This document shows positions 36,301 through 45,840 of a stretch of DNA of 64,000 nucleotides, one piece after another. Position numbers and translations under genes: made by a program. The notes below the pieces were generated by a model, which had not been told where the DNA came from, searched no databases, and saw only the letters and a program-made list of their open reading frames with translations. How positions within the stretch are numbered: position 1 is the first letter of the stretch; each line of letters opens with the position of its first letter. The stretch is from a virus. The DNA lies in IMG/VR virus record IMGVR_UViG_3300022752_000048, positions 1 to 64,000 of that record; one strand, 5' to 3'.

Positions 36301-36920
36301 AGTTTATTTTGTACTGCGCCACCAATAACTCTGATTTTTGCGGCGATGCCAAATTCCCTACTAACGACACGAACACTACTGCGTCGAGTGTTTTTATCAG
36401 TAACTATATCTGCGTATAATTCTGGAACCTGAGCGTTGATTGTACTGGCAATTTGTGATGCAGAAAGATTTGTTATATCGGGAAAGCGCTCTGCTAAAAA
36501 CAAAACACTAAAAACGCCAGACTCGGTTTCAATTATTAAAGTGTCACCATTTTGAAGGCCGTACGGTTCGGATACTGTGCTTGATACAACCGGATGAAGA
36601 ACAGCCGTGCCGTAAAATACTTCAATAATTTTATTGAATGTAGGAATTGATTGTTTAGGAGCGAATATAGCTGGTAATGCTAATTGGCGAAAAGAGTTTT
36701 GATCTAAGCCTGAATTTGGAGGAACAGAAAAATTATACCTGTTAGCCAAACTAGTTAAAAATCCGCCTTCGGCAGTAGTTAAGAATAACTGCCTTCTGGC
36801 TTGAGATAATAATTCAATAACAAATGTGTCACCAGTAGCAATAGCTTCTAGCAAGCCTTTTAAAACTATTTGCTCTTCTTTAAGAAAAGAATCTGGCAAA
36901 AAATCAAAAAGAGAACTCAC
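33372..36920 (-). CDS. Baseplate wedge protein, tail-protein-I-like N-terminus
   Basis: 1182 aa, starting at a GTG that overlaps the stop of the gp6/J-like gene (GTGA). The N-terminal ~100 residues (MSSLFDFLPDSFLKEEQIV, LTTAEGGFLTSLANRYNF, FRQLALPAIFAPKQSI) have the helical pattern of the P2 gpI / T4 gp7-type wedge proteins, in which the first helices bind gp6/J. The rest is a long series of beta domains with no recognised enzyme motif. Its place after gp25-like and J-like genes reproduces the P2 order W-J-I. It is far longer than P2 gpI (under 200 aa) and close to T4 gp7 (~1030 aa). Confidence 0.65.
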   Translation of the reverse strand: MSSLFDFLPDSFLKEEQIVLKGLLEAIATGDTFVIELLSQARRQLFLTTAEGGFLTSLANRYNFSVPPNSGLDQNSFRQLALPAIFAPKQSIPTFNKIIEVFYGTAVLHPVVSSTVSEPYGLQNGDTLIIETESGVFSVLFLAERFPDITNLSASQIASTINAQVPELYADIVTDKNTRRSSVRVVSREFGIAAKIRVIGGAVQNKLKFQGYKDACNLAGTEWNISHFSDATYSKTIRFTWVGGSNPNLASINTGDFISIYNLQDTSTILFSKLNGTFEVIDCGYDYFEINSFEFPYTNVLWTQESSNNFAVTSQEFKTIFTNDQYAYITEASAGTVDISIPVIPPIIRKNQEGVSRFRSQSVQLLDIESNKLIIPYPNSFPESGVVAFESAKFLNGFIEKYFYYTNKEQPSGGTQALSIDGSIQNSTPFLSPVECQIAFEAIEMTNPVGGLVDNSELFVHTPGLRHNLENIEEVVFQDTNLDQPIFKHKTVKNIRIPPNTDEVSFENGMDTQLLYIQFADESTNEKYYFNYEPDPEDADNSTILKCIPMPDERFVRAIMCSMNPAVTPGEVTLSIGPNSYPNVDTQTTYTHNFNTQFTSFMMSDADINSNLHGIRIVDDPNNVKFISAPHQSLTNVNTYVLDYQHVFQNFTRAVAINILLPASPLSENSITVIHNLFSTNLITEIRIRQDPANNMGLLPNSIFEGPRIFFTDINGIQSDTQFQLKYMNTTEDLRVDVFLMASYFNPVESVNGKLLRADIDKAHKIKRVDSQQKFIFEILGTGPAPYGSGTITTIGKNVAGVGTQFLTQVQPGDLLVLATGQNREVASIVSNTKLRLKSGFYPSISTPAVYKVASPSANDAPLGAPIKYDGAWIYGFNVIFRPDPIRKTDIAFEFPDRISRGYANFQEGSTVKLLDFGFIPESRYGIATYLKTIYLQVHSQEGKYVYFKSNIGIPLDYNPFIPNTWVIIRDGKCKRSGEFGGTEFKYYMQKPLSEWNKETFFKNSKLYLVSANVPENEYIVGSYLYDPVGTYSPYVISDKFCRLEQPIVAFESPGIILIDGIGNLPSSGFVMINYGNSRQEGPIKYDLVIDGSPTQLKIDPAYIFKQSHENNSVVRVISQTSAPTIGIAGKEYPVYITGATQVRVTLQKTLEQLVSVGVKLNIQVQLPDLKYDDSGIAPFQA

Positions 36921-39900
36921 AGTAAGATATCCTCTGGTTTAGAAATACGTGGTACTTCAAAACTTCCGACTTTAATAACACCCTCATTTGCTATTGGCAG
37001 GGTGTATGTAATTTGGACGCTTTTAACACCAGGTACTTCTTGAATATGCTTTATAACTTGGCTAATTACAACTTCTTTACCAACGCCCAATGAGTTGATA
37101 TATGTTGTGATTGAAGATTTAATTGGATTTTTAATTGTATTTAGAGAAATACCATCACTCGACTCTACGGAAACGCCAATCTGAATGCTCTTAATCAGAG
37201 GTGCAAGAACTTCGATTGAGGTACCCGCAGCTCTAACACCGGGATAAGCAATAGTGTTGGAGGGCAAGCCATCAAGCACCTTGTGAGCTTCTGCAATTAA
37301 TTCAGAATAGTAATTATATGCATCAACCCCAACGGTTGTTGAAGAATCAAAATTAAGTTTATGCAAACATTTAATTTGAGTGTTAAAGGCCGGACTTAAT
37401 TTATACGCCGAAACTTGGGGCATTAAATATAATTCTGCATCGGTTTGAATTGTATTATGATGCGCATAACCAGATACCCATCTATAGCCTTTATAGGGAA
37501 CTGCTTCTTCAAAAGTAATTGCATTTTTTGAGTTTGCCAAAACAACTTGTTTTGAAACGCTTGTTGCATTAACAATATCGGCTTCAACAAAAATATCAAA
37601 TTCGCTGTTAACACCAATTTTAGTGATTGGCCATTTTCCGATTAAAGACGTATCAAACCAGGTTGTTGTACCGACATTTGGAGTTTTAACAATCAAATAA
37701 TCATTTTCAAATACAGAATCAATATCCCATATTCTCACATGGCGCTTGTCTTGTGTGTTAATTGTGTGTGTGTCCCCAATTGGCCCTACTTGCCAGTTTG
37801 AGCTTCCTATTGTGTTATCTGAATTAATAACATCTTCTTTGAAAGAAAGAACTTCTTCAACGGCTTCATCATTTTTAATAATGAATGCATTCTTACCATT
37901 ATGGGCAATAATTTTGAATCGACCGCGATTCGCAACCGCAAAGGCATCGGAAAATGAAATTAAATCATCAGAACTTACTGATAAGTCATGTAACTGCATA
38001 TCGTCATGTGAATCAAATGCAAAATCGACATAAACAAACCCGTTTCCTAACGGTTTAATTCGGTAATAAACTGACTCATCTGAAGATATCTTCCACGAAG
38101 AAAGATCTTTAGGCGCACCAGATTTATAGTTTGTTTTAACATTTTTCTCATTTTTAAGCATCGAAACAAACATAAATTCTGTTGTTTCGCGAATAATACC
38201 AATGCCATCTCTATTTGATTCGTTTTCCGTATCATTTAATCTGGCTGTTGTTACATAAATATTCGAAGCATCTTTGCCTATAATCCTAGATCTTGTGTTG
38301 TTTAAATCATTTGTGAACCCAGAAATAGTTACCGTATCGCCTACATAAAAATTGGCAATGTTAACCAACGGACCAATTTTTACAGAACCGGTATATATAC
38401 CAACACTTTGATAAATTGCAGACATTTCATTAGAATCTGTAGTTTTTCTAGCATAGACTGTTTCTGGAACAATGTTTGGAGCAATCACGTAAATAACTTT
38501 TTCGTCTTCAATATGAACAACTGGATAGCCAATATATTGATCTGTTAAGTCTTCTGTTGGCGTAACACATTGGTTGTTAACATTAAATAATGATGTGTAA
38601 TTAACGGGATATGGGGAAGATATATTTTTTGATCCTCTAAGGATCAACATATCTCCAACTTTTGTATTAAAGGTACCAGTTCCCGAAATGATTGCTATTT
38701 TTGCAATTGAACTTGTTGGTTTTGTGATTTCAACAGTTTCATCGCCAACTAATCCGCTAAGAGATTTTCTAAATACAAAACGGCCTTTATTTGGTGAAGG
38801 TCTTGTGTATGAAACAACAGTTGAGATTTTAAACCAGGTTTCAATATCAGATGAATTTGTTGCAGTAATTTTTGAATCTGTAGGCAATGCACTTGGTTGT
38901 GTACGATATGCTCTGTAAATGGGGGCGGTGATTGAGTTATATACTTCTACAAAAGATCCACGGGCAAATGACTGAGCTAGAGGAAAGTCTGTTCTGATTT
39001 TAACCGATGTACCTTGTTTAGAAGCAGCATTTTTTGCTTTTGCCGTTACTGTGTTTGCAGTTACACCGGTAATCTTAACAGCTCCAGCAGCTCCTAAGTG
39101 TAATGAATTTATTTGAATGTTTTTCTCATCGGTGATACGAGAAACCTCGGCTTGAATATTAAGCGGGCTGATGGCTGTGAATTTTAACCATTTTTCTAAA
39201 GCTTTTGCTGAAGCAGGAATCAAAACACATTCTTGGTCAGAATAAACAGAGCTAAATCCAGTATTTAAAATTTTTGATGATTCTGGCAACACGGAATCAT
39301 CGGACTGAACGAGAGCGATGATTTTATTATCAATTGGAGAATATGTATGAATATGCGCAACACAGCCAAAAGGTGCCCGCGCAGAATGATAATAATTACT
39401 TTCTGTAAGAGTTGTGAAATCGGTTCTCGGAACTATATTTCCGTGAGTGTGATACGTTGGAAATTTAATTGGAGAACCAGTATTAGTTGTTGGTGTAGCT
39501 TCAATTGTAAACACTGGATTATTTGTATAATATTCGCCAGCTTTAGCAATTACGTCTTGGATAGACTTTTGTAGTGTAGTGAACGACTGGATAGGAGCGT
39601 AATCGGAAATGTAACTAACTGGTGTATACGTAGTTTGGCGAACACCGGGAGCAGAAACAACAATTGTGTTAGGATCTGGAGTTTCGATAATTAAAAATGA
39701 GCCTGAATATGTTTGAGAACCGCCGATATTTAAAATATCGCCAATTAAGAACGCTCCAGATAGGTTAATAGAAAGAGCACTAATTGTCAGTTTAACAATT
39801 TCTGCGCCAGTAGGACTGGTGTAATCAGATGGCGTAATTGTATAAGAACCGGTATATTGGGTACCTAAAACAGTCGCACCTGAACAAAGAGTACAGTTTA

Positions 39901-42900
39901 CGACTAAAACAGAGCGATCTTCTTCTTGAAAAGATTCATGCGTGAATTGAATTTGCGACGAATTTGGATGTAATGGATAAGAAAAATTAAATCTAAAATC
40001 ATGCACTGGGCCATATTGAGTAGACCTAATAACTAATGCGTCTGATGGATTTCCACCGAACGGCAAAGTTGGATATATTGTATGAATAATTGTTGGTTTA
40101 AACAAAATATTAAAATCGGTAAAATCAAACGAACGATATGGGCTGTTAGGTTCAAAAAATGGACGTGGTTCATCCGTAATTAATTTATCTTCTGGATCTT
40201 TTAGCGTAAAAATAAGTTGATTTCCTGGCCCCGCTCCAAACGGCTGAACAACTTCGGTTAATGCCTTTTTATACATTGGTATATTAGTTGTTTTGTTAGT
40301 TGAGTCTAAATCCATTTGCACAACTAGACGATCAACTGGAGTTAATGGAATATCGTTTAGTCTTAAAGATAGATTTGACCTTGTTGCATTTGAGCCATAA
40401 ACGGTTTGAGGCAGAGGAGGAATTGTGTCTACTCCGCGTGCAAAACCACCAAATGGAGCAGTTGAATCGTTATTATAAATACGAGAAATAATATTCTCAT
40501 TGCGACCAGTGATAAAAGCTTCTTGTAAACCTTTTGGATAATGAATGATATTTGCAGATGCGACAATTGCTGGATCTGCAACATCGTTTAAAACTTCAGT
40601 TTCCGTTGTTAGAAAACCTAAATAACCACGAGTGTTGTAAAAATCTTTTGGTAAAGTAGGATCACCGGTATTAGTAATATACGGAGCGCCGCTTCCAACA
40701 AAACCACTTTTCTTTGCAGCGATATGCGGCTGAATACTATCAGCAATCATTTGACTGAATAAATTTGTAGCCGATGAAATAGAAGCTAAAATGGCTATTG
40801 TAGATTTGTTTTGATCAAAATTATTTGATCTAATAGCAATTTGTCGAGGAGATAGTTTATATGCAGTTGCACCGATTAATTGTTTGTTAATTTCTGTTAC
40901 AAGAACATCAGCTGTTTGATAATCCGAAACTGGAATGTTTATGATTTGAGGAACAGCATTGTCTATTTTAAATGCAGAAAGCATCCCAGAAGTTAAGTCA
41001 AAAGATGATGGAGTCAAAGGAGCATATCCATCAATTGTGGTGTCACCAGAACCAGAAGAAGCGACAGCAGATACTGGAAGATCTACATAGAATGTGTCCG
41101 TGGTTGGCGCGGGGGACGATTTAACAACGGCTGTAACTGGGAATGATAATCCTGGGAAAATAGATTGTGTTAACGCACTTGCGCCTGTAATTTGAAATGA
41201 ATCTAGTTGTAAAAATCCATGATTTGGAAGAATCACTTTGATTGTCGGAGAACCAAGGGTCGATTCAATTAAAGTCTCGGAGAAAATACCAAAGAAAGCT
41301 TCTCGTTCAACTTTTGAAGTTTCAATATCAATAAATGTATCTTTAGAAACAGAAAAGTTAATAGTATTAGGAGCAAAAACTGCGGTAACACCAGCAATTT
41401 GTTTTTTGAATTTAAAAACAGTACTGCTATCTACAGCAGAAACTACATGGGTTCCAATAATTGCTGAATCTAAAAAGCTTGTACCAACAGCTAGGCTGGC
41501 TGCTGTAATTTCGAACGACTGCCCTACAACAAATTTATGATCTTCTGTTGTAGTGACCGTAAATGTTACATTGCCATTTACGTCAGTGGTTGAATATTGA
41601 GTTGGCACTAAGTTAAAATTTTGATCTGCGCTTCTTGTGCAAAGTCCTTTTTTCAGAACTTTCATTACACTATTAGTACGACCGGGTAGTCTATTTGCTA
41701 CGGCGGAGTCACTATTTAAATAAATATAATCACCTAATTCGATACTAGAATATAACGCTATATCAGAACTGTGTAGTCTAACTACTGTAGAATTAGGCGA
41801 TACGATTTCTGGAGTAAGAGAGCTAGCACCTGTAAGTCCAAGTGTTCTTAATTCAAATTGTCCGTCGACACCAACAATAATTCTTGGAGTGCCAAGATTT
41901 GTGTTACCTGCCGAAAATAAACCGCTCGGTGCTGACTTTGATTGAATTTCTGCACGAGTAAATTTTGATGAAACGGTAATATTATCATTTAGTTGTGGCT
42001 CGTTAAGAAGTTTAATTTCGCCGCTGATTCTGTTAATTTCAAAATCCGGTGTTGCACCAACGCTTTCTAATACGTGTGAAGATTTAAATATTTTATTTAC
42101 GCCAATCCACGTTGCTGGTGCGCCTGTGGAAGTTGTCGATTCGATTTTAATTGAACCAAAAGGGCTCAACGATTGCCATGAAGCAAAGGCGAGTTTAGAA
42201 CCAACTTGATAAACATTAACACCCGCAACTTTTTTCTTAAATACTGTGATCCAATCGGTTAACTGCGCAGATGCAACGGTGCGACCAAGAGCAAGCATAT
42301 CATTATTATCGATAGTGAATGTTTGGGTTACACCATCAACTGTCATTCTGACATTCTGTAAATCTAAATCAGTTAGCGACAGCCAAGGAAAATCTGCTGA
42401 GTAAACTACTGCAGATAAACCTTTGAATGACAAAAGCTTATTATTTTTGTAAACGTAAATTGGTCTAATCTGATGAGTGGGAAGTCCTAAAATAGCTTGA
42501 AGTTTACTCGGTAAAATCTGTAAAGTTTCTGCACGACCAGAAATATCAAATACAGAAAACGTAGTTCCGTCGTTAGCAGTTCTGAATCCTAATGCTGAAG
42601 AGCCACTAAGAATAACGCCGTTAAAAGCTCGCACGATTTCGGATGGTGAAACTGAAGAGAGGTTTGTATATTCGGATTGATTAATTTCAAATCGAGTAGG
42701 CACACCATCAAGAATGATGTCCAAATACATGCCATCTTGCAATACATATGGAGCAGGCTCAACTCCAACAGCAACACAGGGTGTGATTGGTTTATTAGAA
42801 GTTTTTAAGAAGATTTCTTGCCCACTAGAATTCACCAACAACTGTTCAAAATCTTGCCCTTTATACGAGGGCTCTAATCCTGAACCATCATCAATATAAA

Positions 42901-43888
42901 TTTTCGTCGAATCAATTCTATTTGTAGGTTCGACAATATTTAGCGATGTGATAGTTTTGCCGCTAATGGGATCTCGTAGTCCTTGTAAAGAACTCGAAAT
43001 GGATTGTTTTGTACCTCGGCTGAGTGACGCAATATAGTTTGCAATACGAAGCCTTAAAGCTTCGTCACCTTCTGCGCTAGCACCATTTGTGATTGAAGAT
43101 GGGTTAGTAACAATTGCGCCAGTAAATGGTGGCGTTAAAAATTGTTTAATTGCCCCAACTGACGCATTTCCAGTTTCGCCAAATGAGCTACAAGAGACAG
43201 ACACTGTGATAGTGTCTTCACCATCGGGGAGAGTGAAAGTTCCATCTACAGTATATTGAACGGGCACATTACCGCTAGATCCTGGCGCAACGACTACCGT
43301 CCCTGCAGAAATTTGCCTTGTACCACCCTGCGACAAAATAGCTGTTTCGCCATATGCGTGGTTATTGACCAAAGGGGTTGACGTATTTAAATTTAAAGTC
43401 CAATAAGTATTGTTATTTTCAATACTTGTATATTGAATCGGCCCTTCTTCATTTGCGGTTCCGCGACCTAAATAAAATGCACCTGCAGATGGCCATCCAA
43501 TACAGTCTTGCAGATAAACTTTAATACTGCCAGCATATGGTGTTGGTTTACCGATATATACCAAAGTGGATTTTTTAGTGAATGGAGAAGAAATACGTAC
43601 TTGACCATTAGCTCTTTTTGCAGGAAATCGACCGAATCCGCCAACTCCATTAGGGATTTGCGCCTCGATAGCTTTTTCATCTAGCTCACTACCGACCAAA
43701 GTCTGTAAATTTGAGCTTTCCAATACCTTAAGAACACCAATTTGATTTTGATAATCTTGTAACGCAGCAGCTTCAAGGATTGTGGAGGTGATACTACCTT
43801 CGCTGACATCTGTAATGTCAGTATTGGCAGTTAGCTTTCTGATCATGTCAGCTAAAATCGATTGAACGCTTTTAACTGTAATTGCCAT
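36917..43888 (-). CDS. Giant baseplate wedge protein, gp6/J-like
   Basis: 2323 aa from the ATG at 43888, preceded by GGAGATTGATA; a TTG six bases upstream is less likely. N-terminal helices (MAITVKSVQSILADMIRKLT, SEGSITSTILEAAALQDYQ) and the following SELDEKAI segment match the start of J/gp6-type wedge proteins. Around residues 270-350, GDEALRLRIANYIASLSRGT and a RGTKQSISSSLQGL block match the Baseplate_J core. The last ~110 residues (IQIGVSVES, IKSSITTYINSLGVGKEVV, IKHIQEVPGVKSVQIT) are the C-terminal J domain. Roughly 1750 residues of beta-rich sequence are inserted between the two J parts. P2 J is ~300 aa and T4 gp6 ~660 aa, so this is one of the largest of its kind. Confidence 0.75.
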   Translation of the reverse strand: MAITVKSVQSILADMIRKLTANTDITDVSEGSITSTILEAAALQDYQNQIGVLKVLESSNLQTLVGSELDEKAIEAQIPNGVGGFGRFPAKRANGQVRISSPFTKKSTLVYIGKPTPYAGSIKVYLQDCIGWPSAGAFYLGRGTANEEGPIQYTSIENNNTYWTLNLNTSTPLVNNHAYGETAILSQGGTRQISAGTVVVAPGSSGNVPVQYTVDGTFTLPDGEDTITVSVSCSSFGETGNASVGAIKQFLTPPFTGAIVTNPSSITNGASAEGDEALRLRIANYIASLSRGTKQSISSSLQGLRDPISGKTITSLNIVEPTNRIDSTKIYIDDGSGLEPSYKGQDFEQLLVNSSGQEIFLKTSNKPITPCVAVGVEPAPYVLQDGMYLDIILDGVPTRFEINQSEYTNLSSVSPSEIVRAFNGVILSGSSALGFRTANDGTTFSVFDISGRAETLQILPSKLQAILGLPTHQIRPIYVYKNNKLLSFKGLSAVVYSADFPWLSLTDLDLQNVRMTVDGVTQTFTIDNNDMLALGRTVASAQLTDWITVFKKKVAGVNVYQVGSKLAFASWQSLSPFGSIKIESTTSTGAPATWIGVNKIFKSSHVLESVGATPDFEINRISGEIKLLNEPQLNDNITVSSKFTRAEIQSKSAPSGLFSAGNTNLGTPRIIVGVDGQFELRTLGLTGASSLTPEIVSPNSTVVRLHSSDIALYSSIELGDYIYLNSDSAVANRLPGRTNSVMKVLKKGLCTRSADQNFNLVPTQYSTTDVNGNVTFTVTTTEDHKFVVGQSFEITAASLAVGTSFLDSAIIGTHVVSAVDSSTVFKFKKQIAGVTAVFAPNTINFSVSKDTFIDIETSKVEREAFFGIFSETLIESTLGSPTIKVILPNHGFLQLDSFQITGASALTQSIFPGLSFPVTAVVKSSPAPTTDTFYVDLPVSAVASSGSGDTTIDGYAPLTPSSFDLTSGMLSAFKIDNAVPQIINIPVSDYQTADVLVTEINKQLIGATAYKLSPRQIAIRSNNFDQNKSTIAILASISSATNLFSQMIADSIQPHIAAKKSGFVGSGAPYITNTGDPTLPKDFYNTRGYLGFLTTETEVLNDVADPAIVASANIIHYPKGLQEAFITGRNENIISRIYNNDSTAPFGGFARGVDTIPPLPQTVYGSNATRSNLSLRLNDIPLTPVDRLVVQMDLDSTNKTTNIPMYKKALTEVVQPFGAGPGNQLIFTLKDPEDKLITDEPRPFFEPNSPYRSFDFTDFNILFKPTIIHTIYPTLPFGGNPSDALVIRSTQYGPVHDFRFNFSYPLHPNSSQIQFTHESFQEEDRSVLVVNCTLCSGATVLGTQYTGSYTITPSDYTSPTGAEIVKLTISALSINLSGAFLIGDILNIGGSQTYSGSFLIIETPDPNTIVVSAPGVRQTTYTPVSYISDYAPIQSFTTLQKSIQDVIAKAGEYYTNNPVFTIEATPTTNTGSPIKFPTYHTHGNIVPRTDFTTLTESNYYHSARAPFGCVAHIHTYSPIDNKIIALVQSDDSVLPESSKILNTGFSSVYSDQECVLIPASAKALEKWLKFTAISPLNIQAEVSRITDEKNIQINSLHLGAAGAVKITGVTANTVTAKAKNAASKQGTSVKIRTDFPLAQSFARGSFVEVYNSITAPIYRAYRTQPSALPTDSKITATNSSDIETWFKISTVVSYTRPSPNKGRFVFRKSLSGLVGDETVEITKPTSSIAKIAIISGTGTFNTKVGDMLILRGSKNISSPYPVNYTSLFNVNNQCVTPTEDLTDQYIGYPVVHIEDEKVIYVIAPNIVPETVYARKTTDSNEMSAIYQSVGIYTGSVKIGPLVNIANFYVGDTVTISGFTNDLNNTRSRIIGKDASNIYVTTARLNDTENESNRDGIGIIRETTEFMFVSMLKNEKNVKTNYKSGAPKDLSSWKISSDESVYYRIKPLGNGFVYVDFAFDSHDDMQLHDLSVSSDDLISFSDAFAVANRGRFKIIAHNGKNAFIIKNDEAVEEVLSFKEDVINSDNTIGSSNWQVGPIGDTHTINTQDKRHVRIWDIDSVFENDYLIVKTPNVGTTTWFDTSLIGKWPITKIGVNSEFDIFVEADIVNATSVSKQVVLANSKNAITFEEAVPYKGYRWVSGYAHHNTIQTDAELYLMPQVSAYKLSPAFNTQIKCLHKLNFDSSTTVGVDAYNYYSELIAEAHKVLDGLPSNTIAYPGVRAAGTSIEVLAPLIKSIQIGVSVESSDGISLNTIKNPIKSSITTYINSLGVGKEVVISQVIKHIQEVPGVKSVQITYTLPIANEGVIKVGSFEVPRISKPEDILL

Positions 43889-43900
43889 TATCAATCTCCA

Positions 43901-45451
43901 TCAAATCACAAAGGCTAATGGTATCAACTGACTAGATCCAGCTATTGTAACAAGAACAGTCATGCCGATTTTGTTATCCGCCGATATTTGTATATCCTTT
44001 AGTGTAACAGATGTAAAACGTAAATCTCGTTTTAAAGTTTGCTCTATTACAGATGCTATTTTCGTAGAAGTTGTCGATCCTTGCAAGGCAAAACCAATGT
44101 TATTTGCCAGACCATATTGCTGATGTAGAGGTAATTGTCCATGCTCTGTTTTTAGGGCAGAAATAATTGTTTGCCTTAAATTATTTATTCCAAATTGATA
44201 CTTTAAATCACCGTCTGTACCAAGCAGCAGATCGCCAGATATATCATCTACAGCAATGTCTACTCCGAAAGAAAGCAAGGCTTTATCGAGCCTTTTGAGT
44301 TCACCTTCAGAGGGCTCCGGAATGTTTGTGTTCGCTGCCGTAAGCGATAGAGGAATTTTTACTAGAGAAAAGTCGGAAAGAGTTTCTGGCGCATAAACTC
44401 TTATATATGCGACGTGACTAGTTAAAAGTTTTGAAAGATCTTGTTTTCCACTAAGATGTACTGTGGCAGAGCCATCGCGGTTGTCATTTACTCGCTCTAC
44501 TTTTCTAACTTCTTCGGGTACTAAACGACTACCAATTTTGATAGAAGAGTTGATTCGGAATTTGTCTTGTTGAGAAATTGGAACCCTTACAGTCGAAGCG
44601 CTGCCGCTTTCTAACAAAAGAATTTTTTCACCATAAAGATCAACATAAGGTGCTTTCAAATTATTGACAGTGACTAGTTCGTACCATCTATCTGAACTGC
44701 CAAGATAATCTTGGGCCATTTGCTGCAAACTTTTTTCAAACGGAACTACTCGATAACTGCGATAAATATCTAAAACCCTAACTTCTGAGCCACCTTCGAT
44801 CAATTTTGAATTAGCAAACGATAAAAGGTTCGGGGCGATATTTTTTTTGTATTTGAACTGTAAAATTATTCCTTCGATATATTTTTCTAACTCTATAGTA
44901 TTATTCAAAAAAACTAAGTCAGAAATAAAATAATCTCGTTGTTTTGGAGAGCTTTTTCGCCCTCTAAGACTATCATAATATGGATCGCCGAGTCCAATAA
45001 AGTCAAAAGCAATTTCTCTTTGGCTCTTCAAAAACCGAAGCATAGCTTTGAAATTTTCAACGTCAAACTGGGCAACTCGTTGTTTTTCTTCTTTTATATA
45101 TTGAGTTTCGGGATCAGTCAGGTCCAGTGAATTAGCTTCAATTAGCTCAAGAAGCTCTGACATTTCTGCAAAAATATTCAAATCTGTAAACGGGTTTACG
45201 TCGGCTCCATTTTGGTAACTTTCAACGTAGTCATGAAACTCGAGAATCTTTCTAGTTAAAAATTCGTCCCCGTTTGCGTACTTTTCAAAACTCTGAGCAA
45301 TAGCACTCGCGTTCTTAACAAACCAGGGCCATCTATCTGCTGTGAGTTTGGGGAGAAGATTTAATGTTATCTTTCCCCCATCCCTCTCCCGTAGATAAAG
45401 TGACAAGTCTATTTGTATAGAGAATCTGTCTGTGTATTGTTTTTGCGCCAT
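43901..45451 (-). CDS. Baseplate wedge protein: LysM/gp53-like plus gp25-like domain
   Basis: 516 aa. Residues 1-210 are helical and of unknown type. Residues ~229-280 (YRSYRVVPFEKSLQQMAQDYL, RWYELVTVNN, LYGEKILL) form a LysM-type module like that of T4 gp53. Residues ~398-490 (LLLGTDGDLKYQFGINNLRQ, LKTEHGQLPLHQQYGL, IEQTLKRDLRFTSVTL) are a gp25/P2-W domain, including the E-H-G-Q-LPL region that holds the conserved EPR-like sheath contact in the family. gp25 nucleates the sheath and gp53 locks wedges in T4; here both seem fused. It is the first gene of the baseplate/fibre block, with a TATAAATA motif 30 bp upstream. The spacing to the J-like gene is 12 bp. Confidence 0.75.
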   Translation of the reverse strand: MAQKQYTDRFSIQIDLSLYLRERDGGKITLNLLPKLTADRWPWFVKNASAIAQSFEKYANGDEFLTRKILEFHDYVESYQNGADVNPFTDLNIFAEMSELLELIEANSLDLTDPETQYIKEEKQRVAQFDVENFKAMLRFLKSQREIAFDFIGLGDPYYDSLRGRKSSPKQRDYFISDLVFLNNTIELEKYIEGIILQFKYKKNIAPNLLSFANSKLIEGGSEVRVLDIYRSYRVVPFEKSLQQMAQDYLGSSDRWYELVTVNNLKAPYVDLYGEKILLLESGSASTVRVPISQQDKFRINSSIKIGSRLVPEEVRKVERVNDNRDGSATVHLSGKQDLSKLLTSHVAYIRVYAPETLSDFSLVKIPLSLTAANTNIPEPSEGELKRLDKALLSFGVDIAVDDISGDLLLGTDGDLKYQFGINNLRQTIISALKTEHGQLPLHQQYGLANNIGFALQGSTTSTKIASVIEQTLKRDLRFTSVTLKDIQISADNKIGMTVLVTIAGSSQLIPLAFVI

Positions 45452-45480
45452 GAGTTTCCCCTTCCTATAATATTACCCCA

Positions 45481-45488
45481 TATTTATA
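45481..45488 (-). promoter_or_regulatory. T4-like late promoter motif TATAAATA
   Basis: The exact T4 late promoter octamer reads toward the baseplate genes, 30 bp above the ATG at 45451, in the only noncoding gap (45452-45576, 125 bp) between the late minus block and the plus-strand polymerase operon. AGGAAGGGG near the ATG supplies a ribosome-binding site. The same octamer also occurs by chance inside the 495-aa fibre gene (near 30762), so the motif alone is weak evidence; position gives it weight. Confidence 0.4.
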
Positions 45489-45576
45489 TAAAGCCAACTG
45501 TCGGACAATACCAATAAAATAAAATAATAAGTCAGCAATTAACTCAAGTGTTAGTATCCAACCACTGGAGGCTCTA

Positions 45577-45840
45577 ATGAAAAATTTAAACGGAGAGCTA
45601 ATATCTTTTCTACAAAAAATCACTGAAGAGGAAGACTTAATGGAGATAAGCCACCAGCTTCTAGCAAGAAACTACCGGTCAATGCGGCTAATCGAGAACA
45701 CCCAATCAAAGACAAACTTTTATAATACCGATTTTTTATTCAATAATCAGCAGTACAAATTAGTGGTAACCAGAAAACTGCCGTTATTTCATAATTCCGA
45801 AGACGAAACTGAAGAAGAGCAAGAAGAGTACGAAGAATGA
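45577..45840 (+). CDS. Small acidic protein, unknown
   Basis: 87 aa. Helical first half (LISFLQKITEEEDLMEISHQ), a middle strand region (FYNTDFLFNNQQYKLVVTRK), and an acidic tail (SEDETEEEQEEYEE). No family recognised. GGAGGCTCTA precedes the ATG, and this is the first gene of the plus-strand operon that contains the DNA polymerase. Acidic tails of this type occur in proteins that bind single-stranded-DNA-binding proteins or mimic DNA, but nothing more specific can be said. Confidence 0.55.
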   Translation: MKNLNGELISFLQKITEEEDLMEISHQLLARNYRSMRLIENTQSKTNFYNTDFLFNNQQYKLVVTRKLPLFHNSEDETEEEQEEYEE

